This document shows, one piece after another, positions 1 through 8,982 of a stretch of DNA of 64,000 bases. Location: the NCBI RefSeq assembly GCF_003987595.1, contig NZ_NGJZ01000001.1:1054001-1118000 (forward strand), written 5' to 3'. Every line of letters begins with the position of its first letter. Within the stretch, counting starts at the first letter, position 1. Made by a program: the position numbers and the translations under genes. The notes below the pieces were generated by a model. The model did not search any database and was not told the origin of the DNA. It was given only the letters and a program-made list of their open reading frames with translations. The stretch is from Vagococcus entomophilus. GTDB taxonomy: Bacteria > Bacillota > Bacilli > Lactobacillales > Vagococcaceae.

Positions 1-1197
1 TTTTAAAGCTTCATTTAGGTTGCTTGGAAGCTCGTCAATGCCTGCTGCTTTTAGCTCTTCTTCGTTCATGATGAAAATGTTGCGATCAACTGGAGCAGGT
101 GCTTCCAAATTGTTCTCAATTCCATCAAGTCCTGCTTCTAAAAGAACAGCAAGCGCAAGATAAGGGTTAGCAGCTGGGTCTACTTGGCGCAATTCAATAC
201 GAGTAGATAAGCCACGAGAAGCTGGAACACGAACTAGCGGTGAGCGATTACGTCCACTCCATGCAATATAAGTAGGTGCTTCAAAACCAGGAACCAAACG
301 TTTGTAAGAATTCACGATTGGATTGGTCACTGCGGTAAAACCTTTGGCATGTTTCAAAATTCCAGCTAAAAATTGATACGCAGTTTGACTAAGTTGCATA
401 CTGTCACTTTCATCTAGGAATGCATTTCCTTCTTCTGTAAATAAAGACATATTACAGTGCATTCCAGAACCATTAATACCATAAAGTGGTTTTGGCATAA
501 ATGTTGCGTGTAATCCATGACGACGAGCAATCGTCTTCACTACTAATTTAAAGGTTTGAATATCATCACACGCTTCTAGTACGTTTGCATATTTGAAGTC
601 AATCTCGTGTTGACTTTCTGCTACTTCATGGTGAGAAGCTTCGATTTCAAAACCAAGTTTTTCAAGTTCTAGAACAATATCACGACGGCATTGTTCCCCA
701 AGATCTGTAGGGGATAAGTCAAAATAACCACCTTTATCTTTAAGTTCTGTGGTAGGATTTCCTTGTTCATCTAATTTGAATAAGAAAAATTCTGGTTCAG
801 GTCCTAAGTTAAAAGAAGTGAAACCGACTTTTTCCATATGCGTAAGCGCACGTTTTAGATTGCCACGAGGATCGCCAGCAAATGGTGTGCCATCAGGATT
901 GTAAATGTCACAAATTAAGCGAGCCACAACTCCTTTATCGCCTTCCCAAGGGAAAACCATCCAGGTATTTAAATCTGGATATAAAAGCATGTCACTTTCT
1001 TCAATACGAACAAAACCTTCAATAGAAGAACCATCAAACATCATTTTATTTTCTAAAGTTTTTTCTAATTGACTAACTGGTACTTCAACATTTTTAATTG
1101 TGCCCATAATATCTGTAAACATTAAACGTAAAAATTCTACATTTGATTCCTTTGCAAACTTTCTGATATCATCTGCTGTGTAATTTTTTTTGACCAT
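1..1197 (-). CDS. glnA: Glutamine synthetase type I, 3' end cut by window edge
   Basis: Makes glutamine from glutamate, ammonia and ATP in the cytosol. The reading frame opens at 1197 ([17 protein letters not shown]) and is still open at base 1, so 399 residues are present and roughly the last 45 of a normal 444-residue GlnA lie outside. Visible family motifs include [21 protein letters not shown], the ATP-loop region [13 protein letters not shown] and NGSGMHCN. A purine-rich SD (GGAAGGG) precedes the ATG. It lies 52 bases behind glnR on the same strand, the standard Firmicute glnRA operon, so it is expected to be repressed by GlnR from the operator at 1702-1718. Confidence 0.97.
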   Translation of the reverse strand, partial: MVKKNYTADDIRKFAKESNVEFLRLMFTDIMGTIKNVEVPVSQLEKTLENKMMFDGSSIEGFVRIEESDMLLYPDLNTWMVFPWEGDKGVVARLICDIYNPDGTPFAGDPRGNLKRALTHMEKVGFTSFNLGPEPEFFLFKLDEQGNPTTELKDKGGYFDLSPTDLGEQCRRDIVLELEKLGFEIEASHHEVAESQHEIDFKYANVLEACDDIQTFKLVVKTIARRHGLHATFMPKPLYGINGSGMHCNMSLFTEEGNAFLDESDSMQLSQTAYQFLAGILKHAKGFTAVTNPIVNSYKRLVPGFEAPTYIAWSGRNRSPLVRVPASRGLSTRIELRQVDPAANPYLALAVLLEAGLDGIENNLEAPAPVDRNIFIMNEEELKAAGIDELPSNLNEALK

Positions 1198-1249
1198 TTA
1201 CTTATCCCTTCCTTGTTCCTCATATATTTTTCAAAATCTAATTTCCTGG

Positions 1250-1636
1250 TTACATCTTAGGTCCATTAGACTGAAATGGATTTGGTTTCCCACTCATACC
1301 GCTAGCAGACACAATTTCGTCATATAAGATCCGACGGACATCGTGATCGGTTAGATTTTTTTGCGCATAGGGTGGATTTTGCTTTTCATATTCCTTCATT
1401 TCATAAATCCGCTTAATTCCTGCCATATTTAATCCATCATTCAAATAATCTTTAATTTCAAGCAATATATCAATATCATTTAGCGAGTACATACGTCTAT
1501 TGCCTTCATTTCTTTCTGGATGAATTAAATCTTGTTCTTCATAGTAACGAATTTGACGTGCTGATAAATCAGTCAGCTTCATTACCGTTCCAATTGGAAA
1601 GACGGACATGGATCTTCTCAGTTCTTTTTCTCTCAT
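1250..1636 (-). CDS. glnR: MerR-family nitrogen regulator GlnR
   Basis: Repressor of nitrogen-assimilation genes in Firmicutes, activated by feedback-inhibited glutamine synthetase. 128 residues, the usual length. The N-terminal MerR winged helix-turn-helix (LTDLSARQIRYYEEQDLI, about residues 20-40) and the short proline/glycine-rich C-terminal tail (about 110-128, the part that senses glutamine synthetase in characterised homologues) are both present. First gene of glnRA; a promoter and a perfect GlnR box sit just upstream, so autoregulation is expected. Start chosen at the track ATG because MREKELRRSM is typical of lactic acid bacterial GlnR. Confidence 0.96.
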   Translation of the reverse strand: MREKELRRSMSVFPIGTVMKLTDLSARQIRYYEEQDLIHPERNEGNRRMYSLNDIDILLEIKDYLNDGLNMAGIKRIYEMKEYEKQNPPYAQKNLTDHDVRRILYDEIVSASGMSGKPNPFQSNGPKM

Positions 1637-1665
1637 GTACTCTGACCCCTCTCATTGATGTTTAT

Positions 1666-1694
1666 AGGATACCAATAGAATAAAAAAATGTCAA
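1666..1694 (-). promoter_or_regulatory. glnRA promoter
   Basis: On the minus strand TTGACA (1689-1694) and TATCCT (1666-1671) are separated by exactly 17 bases, 30 bases before the glnR start. It lies next to the GlnR box. Confidence 0.85.
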
Positions 1695-1701
1695 CAACTA
1701 A

Positions 1702-1718
1702 TGTTACATTTTGTAACA
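1702..1718. promoter_or_regulatory. GlnR operator
   Basis: TGTTACATTTTGTAACA is a perfect 17-base match to the GlnR/TnrA consensus TGTNAN7TNACA. It sits immediately upstream of the glnRA -35 box and directly after the hflX stop codon. Confidence 0.9.
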
Positions 1719-1728
1719 TGATTAACAT

Positions 1729-2991
1729 TTAATTTAAATCCCTTACTACTTTGATGTTAGGTTTACTGTAGCCACGCAAATAATAGCTATTTTTTTCTTC
1801 ACAAAAAGTTTGTTCTTCTAAAAAAGTTTGTTGGGCAAATACTGTCAATAAATAACTTTTTGTAACAGGTAGCTCTCCTTCATACGCTTGTAATGTTTCT
1901 TTAATTTTTTGATTAACTAGATCATTAACAGCTTTTGTCGCTGTTTCTTCTTTTGCAGAAATAAAACAATTGGGAAATAAGGTTGGAGTAAATGTTGTTG
2001 GCTGTACTTGATCTTTTTTATTATAAACCGTTACCACTGGTATATTGTCCATTTCTAACTCATCAAGTAAACGTAGCACCGTCTTTTCTTGTTGGTCTCG
2101 ATTTGGCGCACTGGCATCTACCACGTGAATCAACAAATCCACTTCTCGACTTTCTTCAAGTGTGGATTGAAAAGCTGCGATTAATTGCGTTGGTAGTTCT
2201 TGAATAAAACCGACTGTATCTGTGATTGTTGCTTCCATACCGCTTGCCATCGTCCATTTTTTTGTCAGAGGATCTAACGTGGCAAATAGCTGATTCGCAG
2301 AATAGGCTTTTGTATTTGTCAGCACATTTAACAGGGTGGACTTCCCGGCATTTGTATAACCGATTAAGCCGATTCGAAAAATTGCGGCTTCTTGCCTAGA
2401 TTGCCTACTACGTCTTCTATGTGCTGCTACTTCTTGTAGCTCTTTTTTTATACCGTTCATCTTATAACGAATGTGTCTTCGATCTGTTTCAAGTTTGGTT
2501 TCTCCAGGGCCTCTCGTTCCAATCCCTCCACCTAAACGAGATAGAGCACTACCTTGTCCTGTCAGCCTAGGCAATAAATATGCAAGCTGTGCCTGCTCTA
2601 CTTGTAGCTTTCCTTCTTTGGAGGTTGCACGCATCGCAAAAATATCCAAAATCAACTGTACACGGTCAATCACTCTTACTCCTAGTTGTTCCCCTAAAAA
2701 TTGATTTTGTCTTGGAGTTAACTCGTGATTAAAAATTACTAAATCAATTTCATCTGCATCAACCAATCGATTTAATTCCTCCACTTTGCCTTTTCCAATC
2801 ATCGTCTTCCTGTCAAACTCTGTTCTTTTTTGAATCAGTGTTCCCATCACTTCTGCTTGTGCTGTTTCAGCTAGACTTTTTAGCTCTTTCATTGTATCCG
2901 AAAAAATTTCTTGATTGTTTTGCGTTTCCACTCCCACCAAATACACTTTTTCTCGTTGTTGTTTTAACTCACTTATTTTTTCTCTAGCCAT
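1729..2991 (-). CDS. hflX: Ribosome-associated GTPase HflX
   Basis: GTPase that binds 50S/70S ribosomes and can split stalled or heat-damaged ribosomes. 420 residues, normal length. Order: N-terminal HflX domain with the glycine-rich linker GQGSALSRLGGGIGTRGPGETKLE (shown in part: SRLGGGIGTRGPGE), then the G domain with G1 GYTNAGKST, G3 DTVGFIQELP and G4 NKKD. Overlaps the 3' end of miaA by 19 bases on the same strand, so the two are translationally coupled; the miaA-hflX order is common in bacteria. The GlnR box begins just after its stop. Confidence 0.96.
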   Translation of the reverse strand: MAREKISELKQQREKVYLVGVETQNNQEIFSDTMKELKSLAETAQAEVMGTLIQKRTEFDRKTMIGKGKVEELNRLVDADEIDLVIFNHELTPRQNQFLGEQLGVRVIDRVQLILDIFAMRATSKEGKLQVEQAQLAYLLPRLTGQGSALSRLGGGIGTRGPGETKLETDRRHIRYKMNGIKKELQEVAAHRRRSRQSRQEAAIFRIGLIGYTNAGKSTLLNVLTNTKAYSANQLFATLDPLTKKWTMASGMEATITDTVGFIQELPTQLIAAFQSTLEESREVDLLIHVVDASAPNRDQQEKTVLRLLDELEMDNIPVVTVYNKKDQVQPTTFTPTLFPNCFISAKEETATKAVNDLVNQKIKETLQAYEGELPVTKSYLLTVFAQQTFLEEQTFCEEKNSYYLRGYSKPNIKVVRDLN

Positions 2992-3899
2992 TTTTTTACT
3001 TCCTCTTCTAAAAGCTGTTCATTGGCTGGGTCTTGGACTAAATCCCACCAGCTGACAGCCATTCTGTTTCGAAACCATGTCAATTGTCTTTTCGCGTAGC
3101 GTCTTGAATTTTGTTTTACTTGAGCCACGCTTTCTTCCAATGTCTGTTCTCCCTTAAAATAAGGAAAAAATTCTTTATAACCAATCCCTTGAGCTGCTTG
3201 AACATGAGGCGACTCATACAGTAATCTTGCTTCTTCTATCAAACCTTGTGCCATCATCATCTCTACACGTTGATTAATTCTTTGATACAACACTTCACGA
3301 TCTGTCGTCAACCCTATGAGAAAAGGATCATATAAAAGCTCAGGAGGCTGCTCTTTTTGCTCGCTGTTTCCTGTTAAAAAGTGACTTTCTAATGCCCGAA
3401 TTACTTTTCGGACATTATTGGGGTGAATCTTGTCTGACAAAGACGGATTTAGTTGGGCTAGTTTCTGCCACATCGCTAGATGACCATTTTTTTTATAGTC
3501 TAATTCTAATTCCGCTCTAATTTCTAATTTTTTTGCCTCGTCTTCTGAACCCCCAAGCTGAAAATCATATAGCAATGATTGGATATATAGCCCCGTTCCA
3601 CCGACAATAATGGGTAACTTTTGATTGGCTGTTAATAAATCAATCTGAGAACGAGCTTCCTTTTGAAAATCCGCCGCTGAGTAGGAGTTTTTCCAATCGA
3701 TCTGATTGATCAAATGATGCTTGATTTCACTCTGTTCTTGACTGGATGCTTTGGCTGTTCCAATATCTAATTCTTTATATATCTGCATCGAATCGCCACT
3801 AATAATCTCACCATTAAACATTTTTGCTAGGTGAATCCCCAGAGCCGTTTTTCCAACAGCAGTCGGCCCAACGATGACCAGAACTTTCTTCTTTTTCAT
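2973..3899 (-). CDS. miaA: tRNA dimethylallyltransferase MiaA
   Basis: Adds an isopentenyl group to A37 of tRNAs that read UNN codons, which stabilises codon pairing. P-loop GPTAVGKT near the N-terminus, then SGDSMQIY and GGTGLY, both family signatures. An ATG at 3923 is in frame, but the ATG at 3899 is preferred: it follows AAGGGG at good spacing and starts MKKKKVLVIVG, giving 308 residues. First gene of the miaA-hflX pair; divergent from the small gene at 4072. Confidence 0.95.
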   Translation of the reverse strand: MKKKKVLVIVGPTAVGKTALGIHLAKMFNGEIISGDSMQIYKELDIGTAKASSQEQSEIKHHLINQIDWKNSYSAADFQKEARSQIDLLTANQKLPIIVGGTGLYIQSLLYDFQLGGSEDEAKKLEIRAELELDYKKNGHLAMWQKLAQLNPSLSDKIHPNNVRKVIRALESHFLTGNSEQKEQPPELLYDPFLIGLTTDREVLYQRINQRVEMMMAQGLIEEARLLYESPHVQAAQGIGYKEFFPYFKGEQTLEESVAQVKQNSRRYAKRQLTWFRNRMAVSWWDLVQDPANEQLLEEEVKKWLEKK

Positions 3900-4071
3900 G
3901 ACATATCCCCTTGTTTCAATCATTTCACCATTTTGTGCATCGCTTATATTCTACCATTTTATTGTCATTTACGATAGATTTCTTTCGTGCAGGTGGATTA
4001 CTAGATTTTTTTGTGATAATATATGATAATATAAAAATAGGAACCAAATAAATTTTACTGAGGGTGAAAAA

Positions 4072-4239
4072 ATGAAAAAATTTGTAAAAGGTGTATTGAC
4101 TGGTGCAACACTAACTGTAGGAACTTTAGCAGGAGTTGCTTATGGCGTCAAAAAAACAATGATTGAACCCATTGAAAAAAAAGAACAACAAATCGAAGAA
4201 AATCGTAAAAAAGCAAAGCGTAAAAGCCGTGCACGTTAA
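4072..4239 (+). CDS. Small DUF3042-type protein
   Basis: 55 residues, too short for many gene callers. Starts MKKFVKGVLTGATLTVGTLA, with a hydrophobic N-terminal stretch (about 8-26) followed by a highly charged Lys/Glu/Arg tail ending KRKSRAR. This matches the DUF3042 family of small Firmicute proteins, function unknown. SD GAGGG precedes the ATG and an intrinsic terminator follows, which supports a real single-gene unit. Probably one membrane segment or an export-like N-terminus; the role cannot be inferred. Confidence 0.82.
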   Translation: MKKFVKGVLTGATLTVGTLAGVAYGVKKTMIEPIEKKEQQIEENRKKAKRKSRAR

Positions 4240-4246
4240 GTTTCAC

Positions 4247-4286
4247 AAAAAAACTGTCCATCGTTGATCGATGTGACAGTTTTTAT
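4247..4286. terminator. Bidirectional intrinsic terminator
   Basis: A-rich run, AAAACTGTC arm, loop region around ATCGTTGATCGAT, GACAGTTTTT arm and T-run. It lies between the convergent 4072-4239 (+) and 4289-6349 (-) genes and can serve both. Confidence 0.85.
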
Positions 4287-4288
4287 TT

Positions 4289-6349
4289 TTATAAAAATTT
4301 CAACACAATTGAAACACTACGATTTCCCTTGACATCGTAATTGACTAAATGTAGTTGCATGCCTCCTTTTGCTTCAATTTCCATTATAAAGCTCCCGTTC
4401 TCATCTGCCCTTGTTTCAATGATATTCTGCTCATTGTCTGTCATCAAGACAACCAGAAGATTCGGCTCTGCTGTCCCAATAATTCGTACTTTATCCTGCG
4501 TAAATGTCATATCCTCAATCGCAATTCTTTTTGGCGGGGTATTGTCTGAATTTATCAAGCGAACTTCTTTAATTGCAGTATGCACATTATCTCTTCCCAA
4601 GAAATTGTGAATACGCATTTTCGCTCCTAACTTCACTTCCTCTTTAGCCGTCCTCATTGCTCTAAACTCAAGTTTTTTTTCAATTTCTTCGTTGTTGTTA
4701 CTCGGCAGTGCTACTTCATTAACACTTGTTCCTATTCCATATAACACACTTGGAGCAGAGGACCAATCATACCAAGTCCAAGCTGTGGCATTTTTTGTTT
4801 TAAAGCTCAATTGATAGTTCTCACCTTGAACCATGTCTACTTCTTGTCCAACATAACCAACTTGATTAAGGTAGCGATTATAAAAACGAATTCCTGTATC
4901 AAAAGGAACTGCTGTTACCGTATCTAAGTTTTTTTCTCTTTTCATGACAAACTCACCATAAGCATTTTTACTTAGTATAGTATCCGCCAACGCTTCCTGA
5001 TTTATTGTTGTTTTCCAACCAGTAAACCCTGTCATAGAAGTTTCAAAATTAGGATTTTCCAATAAATTTATATCGGGTGCAACAAACTCTGGTTTACTAG
5101 TTAGTTGCTTAGTCTTGTTTAAAAAGGCCTCCACTTTTCTTTGATAACCCAGCGGATCGACTGACAGACTCTGTGCATGATCTGCGTTTGCAACGGTGTA
5201 TTTTTCTTTATATCCCAATGCAGCAGCATACAATATATCAAGTGATTCTTTCGGGATAAAACCATCTGCTTCACCATGAATAAACAACTTGGGAATTCCT
5301 GTTTTTTTGACACTTTCTAGAGGTGAAAAACTATATAAATCCATTTTTAATTTTGGTTTCAAATATTGATTATTCAATTTGTTCAACAATTGCGTTTCAT
5401 CTGCATACCAATCATAATTATTATAAATCGGGATATATTGCAAATATTGAGTCACCAGCCTAAGTGTATCCCGAAACTGCTGCTCCGCTGAAGTATAGCC
5501 ACAATCCTCAATCACTGCTTTCACTTGACTTGCTGTATTTTCTTGCGCCAGCATAACAGTAGCAGCCCCCATGGAAACTCCATACAATATAATTTTTTGA
5601 GTTGCTTTCTCTGAAATTTCCAATTCAATCCATTTATTTAAATCTTCACGTTCATAATAACCAAACGTAATGTATTTCCCTTCACTCTTTCCATGTGAAC
5701 GCGTTTCAGTCATCAAAACATTATAGCCCATATCACTGTACATTTTAGCTGCATCCAGTCCATCTTCATACTTAGAACGATAACCATGATGAACAATCAC
5801 CGTGTAGTCTGATTGGTTGTCAATATAGTGAGCATATAGATTAATCGGTTGATTAATAGTCTGATCAATCACCTGTATGTTCTTTTCAGTTACGTTTGAT
5901 AATTGATTGTACCATTTCAGAGATGCACTTTCTCCTGTTTGTCCACCTCCAAAAATCTTAGACGCTAAACGAAATAGGTCATTCTGAGAATTAAAGGCAA
6001 AATCAAAAGTAAGACCTACAACAGCATCGTCCAATGGGCCTAATAATCGCGGACTTTTTTTAAGTTCTGCTACTTTTAAGTATTTTTCCATTTCACTGAC
6101 TAATTTTTGCTCGTCTTTACTTAATCCCTTACGTTCAGCAGCTGTTTTCGCTTTAAACTCTTCTTGATTTTTTAATAACCTTTTTCGAACATTTTTTCGA
6201 GAAATGTTTTCCTGGGATGGAGCATTAATTATATACCCCTCTTCCCCTAGCTTACTATAAGATACTCTATCATCCTGTGCATAAGCATTTTGGGAATTTA
6301 AAAATAAAAATAAACCAAGTGTAACTCCTAACCAAACTCTTTTTTCCAT
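4289..6349 (-). CDS. Secreted alpha/beta hydrolase with C-terminal adhesion-like domains
   Basis: 686 residues. Signal peptide about 1-24 (VTLGLFLFLNSQNAYA, cleavage near AYA-QDD), so exported. Alpha/beta-hydrolase core about 160-410: nucleophile motif GVSMGA (Ser259), acid probably Asp362 in HGEADGFIP, base His391 in ADHAQS; these catalytic assignments come from motif position. C-terminal half about 430-690: a carbohydrate-binding-like beta region and a final bacterial Ig-like segment. No LPXTG, so released or non-covalently attached. SD AAAGGAG. Substrate unknown; a serine esterase or acyl hydrolase is the safest call. A 17-base palindrome sits in its upstream region. Confidence 0.82.
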   Translation of the reverse strand: MEKRVWLGVTLGLFLFLNSQNAYAQDDRVSYSKLGEEGYIINAPSQENISRKNVRKRLLKNQEEFKAKTAAERKGLSKDEQKLVSEMEKYLKVAELKKSPRLLGPLDDAVVGLTFDFAFNSQNDLFRLASKIFGGGQTGESASLKWYNQLSNVTEKNIQVIDQTINQPINLYAHYIDNQSDYTVIVHHGYRSKYEDGLDAAKMYSDMGYNVLMTETRSHGKSEGKYITFGYYEREDLNKWIELEISEKATQKIILYGVSMGAATVMLAQENTASQVKAVIEDCGYTSAEQQFRDTLRLVTQYLQYIPIYNNYDWYADETQLLNKLNNQYLKPKLKMDLYSFSPLESVKKTGIPKLFIHGEADGFIPKESLDILYAAALGYKEKYTVANADHAQSLSVDPLGYQRKVEAFLNKTKQLTSKPEFVAPDINLLENPNFETSMTGFTGWKTTINQEALADTILSKNAYGEFVMKREKNLDTVTAVPFDTGIRFYNRYLNQVGYVGQEVDMVQGENYQLSFKTKNATAWTWYDWSSAPSVLYGIGTSVNEVALPSNNNEEIEKKLEFRAMRTAKEEVKLGAKMRIHNFLGRDNVHTAIKEVRLINSDNTPPKRIAIEDMTFTQDKVRIIGTAEPNLLVVLMTDNEQNIIETRADENGSFIMEIEAKGGMQLHLVNYDVKGNRSVSIVLKFL

Positions 6350-6372
6350 TTCTTTCTCCTTTTGAAATTATT

Positions 6373-6389
6373 AGTTCATTTAATGAACT
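6373..6389. promoter_or_regulatory. Palindromic putative operator
   Basis: AGTTCATTTAATGAACT has 8-base arms around one central base, 24-40 bases before the hydrolase start. On the minus strand a TTGACA lies at 6419-6424, so the palindrome falls between the likely -10 region and the SD. Which regulator binds is unknown. Confidence 0.5.
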
Positions 6390-6440
6390 TAAATTATTTT
6401 TCCATAGTTTTAATCTTTTGTCAATCATAACTTTTGTAAT

Positions 6441-6471
6441 AAAAAAAAGTAAAAGGATTTCCTTTTACTTT
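6441..6471 (-). terminator. Terminator of the yqgQ-glk-rhodanese unit
   Basis: Arms AAAGTAAAAGG / CCTTTTACTTT with a 4-base loop, followed on the minus strand by a run of T. Just downstream of the rhodanese gene. Confidence 0.88.
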
Positions 6472-6485
6472 CATCTGCTATAAGC

Positions 6486-6878
6486 TTATTTTTTCTTAAT
6501 TTTACCGTTCCAATCCTCATAGCCACCTTTTAAAATATAGATATCGTGGTATCCTTCTTTTCTTAAACGGTTGGCCACTCGAATACTCAAGAGCTTCTTT
6601 TGATCATACAAATAAACGGGTTTATCTTTCCTAAGTGATGCCAGCGAAGTTTTAATCATAGAATACGGGAAATTACGTGCTCCCATAATGTGTCCTGCGT
6701 CAAAGACATTTTTTTCGCGGACATCGACTACTTGAGCAGTACGCATAGTCTCAGCAAACTCTTTTTGTTCAATCCATTTGGCAGAACGCTTTCTCATAAT
6801 TTGTAAGATTGCCTCATTGCCTCCATAAAACAGTGCGACCACTACTATACTAATACCTAATACAATCAGAAAATTCAC
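6486..6878 (-). CDS. Membrane-anchored rhodanese-like protein lacking the catalytic cysteine
   Basis: 130 residues: one N-terminal membrane segment (about 3-19), then a rhodanese fold about 38-126 with VVDVREKNVFDAGHI and a C-terminal GGYEDWNG motif. The active-site loop reads YLYDQKKLLSIR: the cysteine of the usual C-x5-R loop is replaced by Asp92, so sulfur transfer is unlikely and a binding or scaffold role is more plausible. Last gene of yqgQ-glk-rhodanese, 14 bases behind glk and followed by a terminator; this position is conserved in related Firmicutes. Confidence 0.88.
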   Translation of the reverse strand: MNFLIVLGISIVVVALFYGGNEAILQIMRKRSAKWIEQKEFAETMRTAQVVDVREKNVFDAGHIMGARNFPYSMIKTSLASLRKDKPVYLYDQKKLLSIRVANRLRKEGYHDIYILKGGYEDWNGKIKKK

Positions 6879-6892
6879 AAAAACGACTCCTT

Positions 6893-7858
6893 TTATTTTT
6901 GAAATTGTAATGCTAATGAAGCAGCACCTATCACACCAGCCTCATTCCCTAACTGAGCTAGTTTAATCTTAGTACTTTCACGAACTTGAGGAAAAGTAAA
7001 CTGATCAAAGTTTGCTTCAACTTTACTTCTTAAGAATTCACCAGCGGCGGATACGCCGCCACCAATGACTATATCTGTTGGATTTAATAAATTTGCAATA
7101 TTCCCACAAGCTAAGCCCAAATAAAAGCAGACTTTATCCACAACCATCTTAGCGAAGACATCCTCTTCTTGCGCTCGATCAAAAATAATTTTACTCGTGA
7201 CCGTTTCCCCTGCATCGATTAACTCTTTTAAGCCTGAATCCCCAGAAAATTCTTCGGATAAGAATCTGGCAACACGAACAACACCTGTCGCACTTGCAAC
7301 CGTTTCTAAGCACCCCTTCTTCCCACATGTACATTCAAAGCCATCTGGATCGACTGTCATATGTCCAATCTCTCCTGCAGCTCCTGCCACACCGTGAATC
7401 AATTGACCGTCTGCAACAATTCCACCACCAACACCCGTACCAAGGGTAATAAAGCTAACATCATCACTATTTTCACCTGCGCCCTTCCAACGTTCTCCAA
7501 GAGCCGCCACATTGGCATCGTTATCAATTGCAAAAGGAATTGATAATTGTTCTTCAATTTGAGATTTTACAAATTGCAATTCTTTCCAATTCAGATTGTA
7601 CGCACCTATAACGGTTCCATTTTTACGGTCGACCGTTCCAGGTGAGCCCATGCCAATGCCCAAAAAGTCTTCTTTAGTCATTTGATAGAGTGACAGACGG
7701 TGCTTAATTGAGGCAATAATATCTGGTACAATATGTATTCCCTCATCGAGAATATTCGTTTCAATGCTCCATTTTTGTTGGATTTCTCCCAACATATTTA
7801 GAATCGCAAATTTTACAGTTGTTCCACCTAAGTCAATACCGATCAATTTTTTGTCCAT
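6893..7858 (-). CDS. glk: ROK-family glucokinase
   Basis: Phosphorylates glucose to glucose-6-phosphate with ATP in the cytosol. 321 residues, normal for GlcK. N-terminal ATP-binding motif IGIDLGGTTVKF, sugar-binding motif with the ExGH-type sequence AGEIGHMTVDP, and the ROK zinc/cysteine signature CTCGKKGCLE, all intact. Ten bases behind yqgQ and 14 before the rhodanese gene, matching the Bacillus yqgQ-glcK arrangement. Handles glucose that does not enter through a PTS. Confidence 0.96.
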   Translation of the reverse strand: MDKKLIGIDLGGTTVKFAILNMLGEIQQKWSIETNILDEGIHIVPDIIASIKHRLSLYQMTKEDFLGIGMGSPGTVDRKNGTVIGAYNLNWKELQFVKSQIEEQLSIPFAIDNDANVAALGERWKGAGENSDDVSFITLGTGVGGGIVADGQLIHGVAGAAGEIGHMTVDPDGFECTCGKKGCLETVASATGVVRVARFLSEEFSGDSGLKELIDAGETVTSKIIFDRAQEEDVFAKMVVDKVCFYLGLACGNIANLLNPTDIVIGGGVSAAGEFLRSKVEANFDQFTFPQVRESTKIKLAQLGNEAGVIGAASLALQFQK

Positions 7859-7868
7859 GACTTGCCTC

Positions 7869-8084
7869 CTACATTTCCCCTGATTTGTCGCGAGCTTCTT
7901 CTATGCGATGCTCTCTTTTTAAAATTAACCAACTTGTTTGATACGTTTTTTCATCTATCATGCGTGCCTCATAAAGATTCTTTAATTCAATCGCCATCAA
8001 CTCAATATCACCAAGACGAGACCCTACATAAACGTAGATGCCAAATCTTTTTAATACTTGCTGTACATCATATAAACTATTCAT
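7869..8084 (-). CDS. yqgQ: YqgQ family protein (DUF910)
   Basis: 71 residues from MNSLYDVQQVLKRFGIYVY, a small, mostly helical DUF910 protein with no known activity. An upstream in-frame GTG (8102) exists, but the ATG at 8084 follows GAGGGAG and matches where homologues begin, so it is preferred. Invariably found beside the ROK glucokinase in Bacillales and Lactobacillales, as here, which hints at a supporting role in glucose phosphorylation; this is inference only. Confidence 0.88.
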   Translation of the reverse strand: MNSLYDVQQVLKRFGIYVYVGSRLGDIELMAIELKNLYEARMIDEKTYQTSWLILKREHRIEEARDKSGEM

Positions 8085-8191
8085 CCTAACACGCTCCCTC
8101 ACTCATTATACAGATAACTACACTTTTTTTCATCTAAAAAATCAATTATTTTGAAATATTTTTCATTCTTTTTGGCCCAAAATCAAACAAC

Positions 8192-8233
8192 AAAAAAAGG
8201 GACAGCTCTCACTACATAATCGCTGCCCCCTTT
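8192..8233 (-). terminator. Terminator of the fthC-gluP unit
   Basis: On the minus strand AAAGGGGGCAGC pairs imperfectly with GCTGTCCCTTT, followed by TTTTTTTG. Separates gluP from yqgQ. Confidence 0.82.
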
Positions 8234-8244
8234 AGTACTTTTAT

Positions 8245-8982
8245 TTACAGTATTCCGTATTTTTTCATGACAAATACCATACTGATAACCAACATGAAAA
8301 CATATATTGCTCCACTAATGATTCTTTTATGAATATTGACACCATCCGTGATTATACGACCATCTGTCATTTTCGGGATAGAAACTACATTCATAACCAA
8401 ATAGCCCCCAATTGCACCACCAATATGGCCTAAGATATCAACTCCTGAGCCAAAAAAATTAAAGAGGAGATTCATTAAAATAAACAACCCCATGTTTTTC
8501 CCGATCGCCCTGACAGCTGGATTAAAGCGGAACACCTCTGCTAAAACTAAATAACAAGCAAATAGGCCAAACAAAGAAGTACTAGCACCAGCAGAGATGG
8601 CTGTTAGCTGACCAAAACTTAAACTAATCACATTTCCTGCAATCCCAGCCAACATGTAAACAATGAAAAATCTTGCATGTCCGATTATAGACTCTAGCTG
8701 ACGGCCAATAAAATACAAGGTAAGGGAATTAAAAAATAAATGGGAAATGCCAATATGAATAAAAATTGGCGTAATCAGTCGCCACCATTCATGGTCCATT
8801 AAAATTCCCGTTTGAGTCAAAGCCCCAAATTTATTTAAAACTGCAACCGACTCCGTCCCTTGAAGTCCATAGCCATTTAACATTCCATACCATTCCATGA
8901 TAATAAACACTGCAACTTGAATCATTAAGAAAAACAGGGTTACATATTCCCTATTTTGCCATTTTTTTACTGTAAAATTCAT
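8245..8982 (-). CDS. gluP: Rhomboid intramembrane serine protease (GluP type)
   Basis: 245 residues, six to seven membrane helices. Rhomboid hallmarks: HLFFNSLTLY in the second core helix, catalytic Ser134 in GASTSLFG and catalytic His186 in GHIGG. Cleaves transmembrane segments of membrane proteins; in Bacillus GluP/YqgP works in membrane protein quality control and glucose export was also reported. The protein is shorter than Bacillus GluP and has no TPR extension. Overlaps fthC by 4 bases (ATGA), so co-translated with it. Confidence 0.92.
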   Translation of the reverse strand: MNFTVKKWQNREYVTLFFLMIQVAVFIIMEWYGMLNGYGLQGTESVAVLNKFGALTQTGILMDHEWWRLITPIFIHIGISHLFFNSLTLYFIGRQLESIIGHARFFIVYMLAGIAGNVISLSFGQLTAISAGASTSLFGLFACYLVLAEVFRFNPAVRAIGKNMGLFILMNLLFNFFGSGVDILGHIGGAIGGYLVMNVVSIPKMTDGRIITDGVNIHKRIISGAIYVFMLVISMVFVMKKYGIL

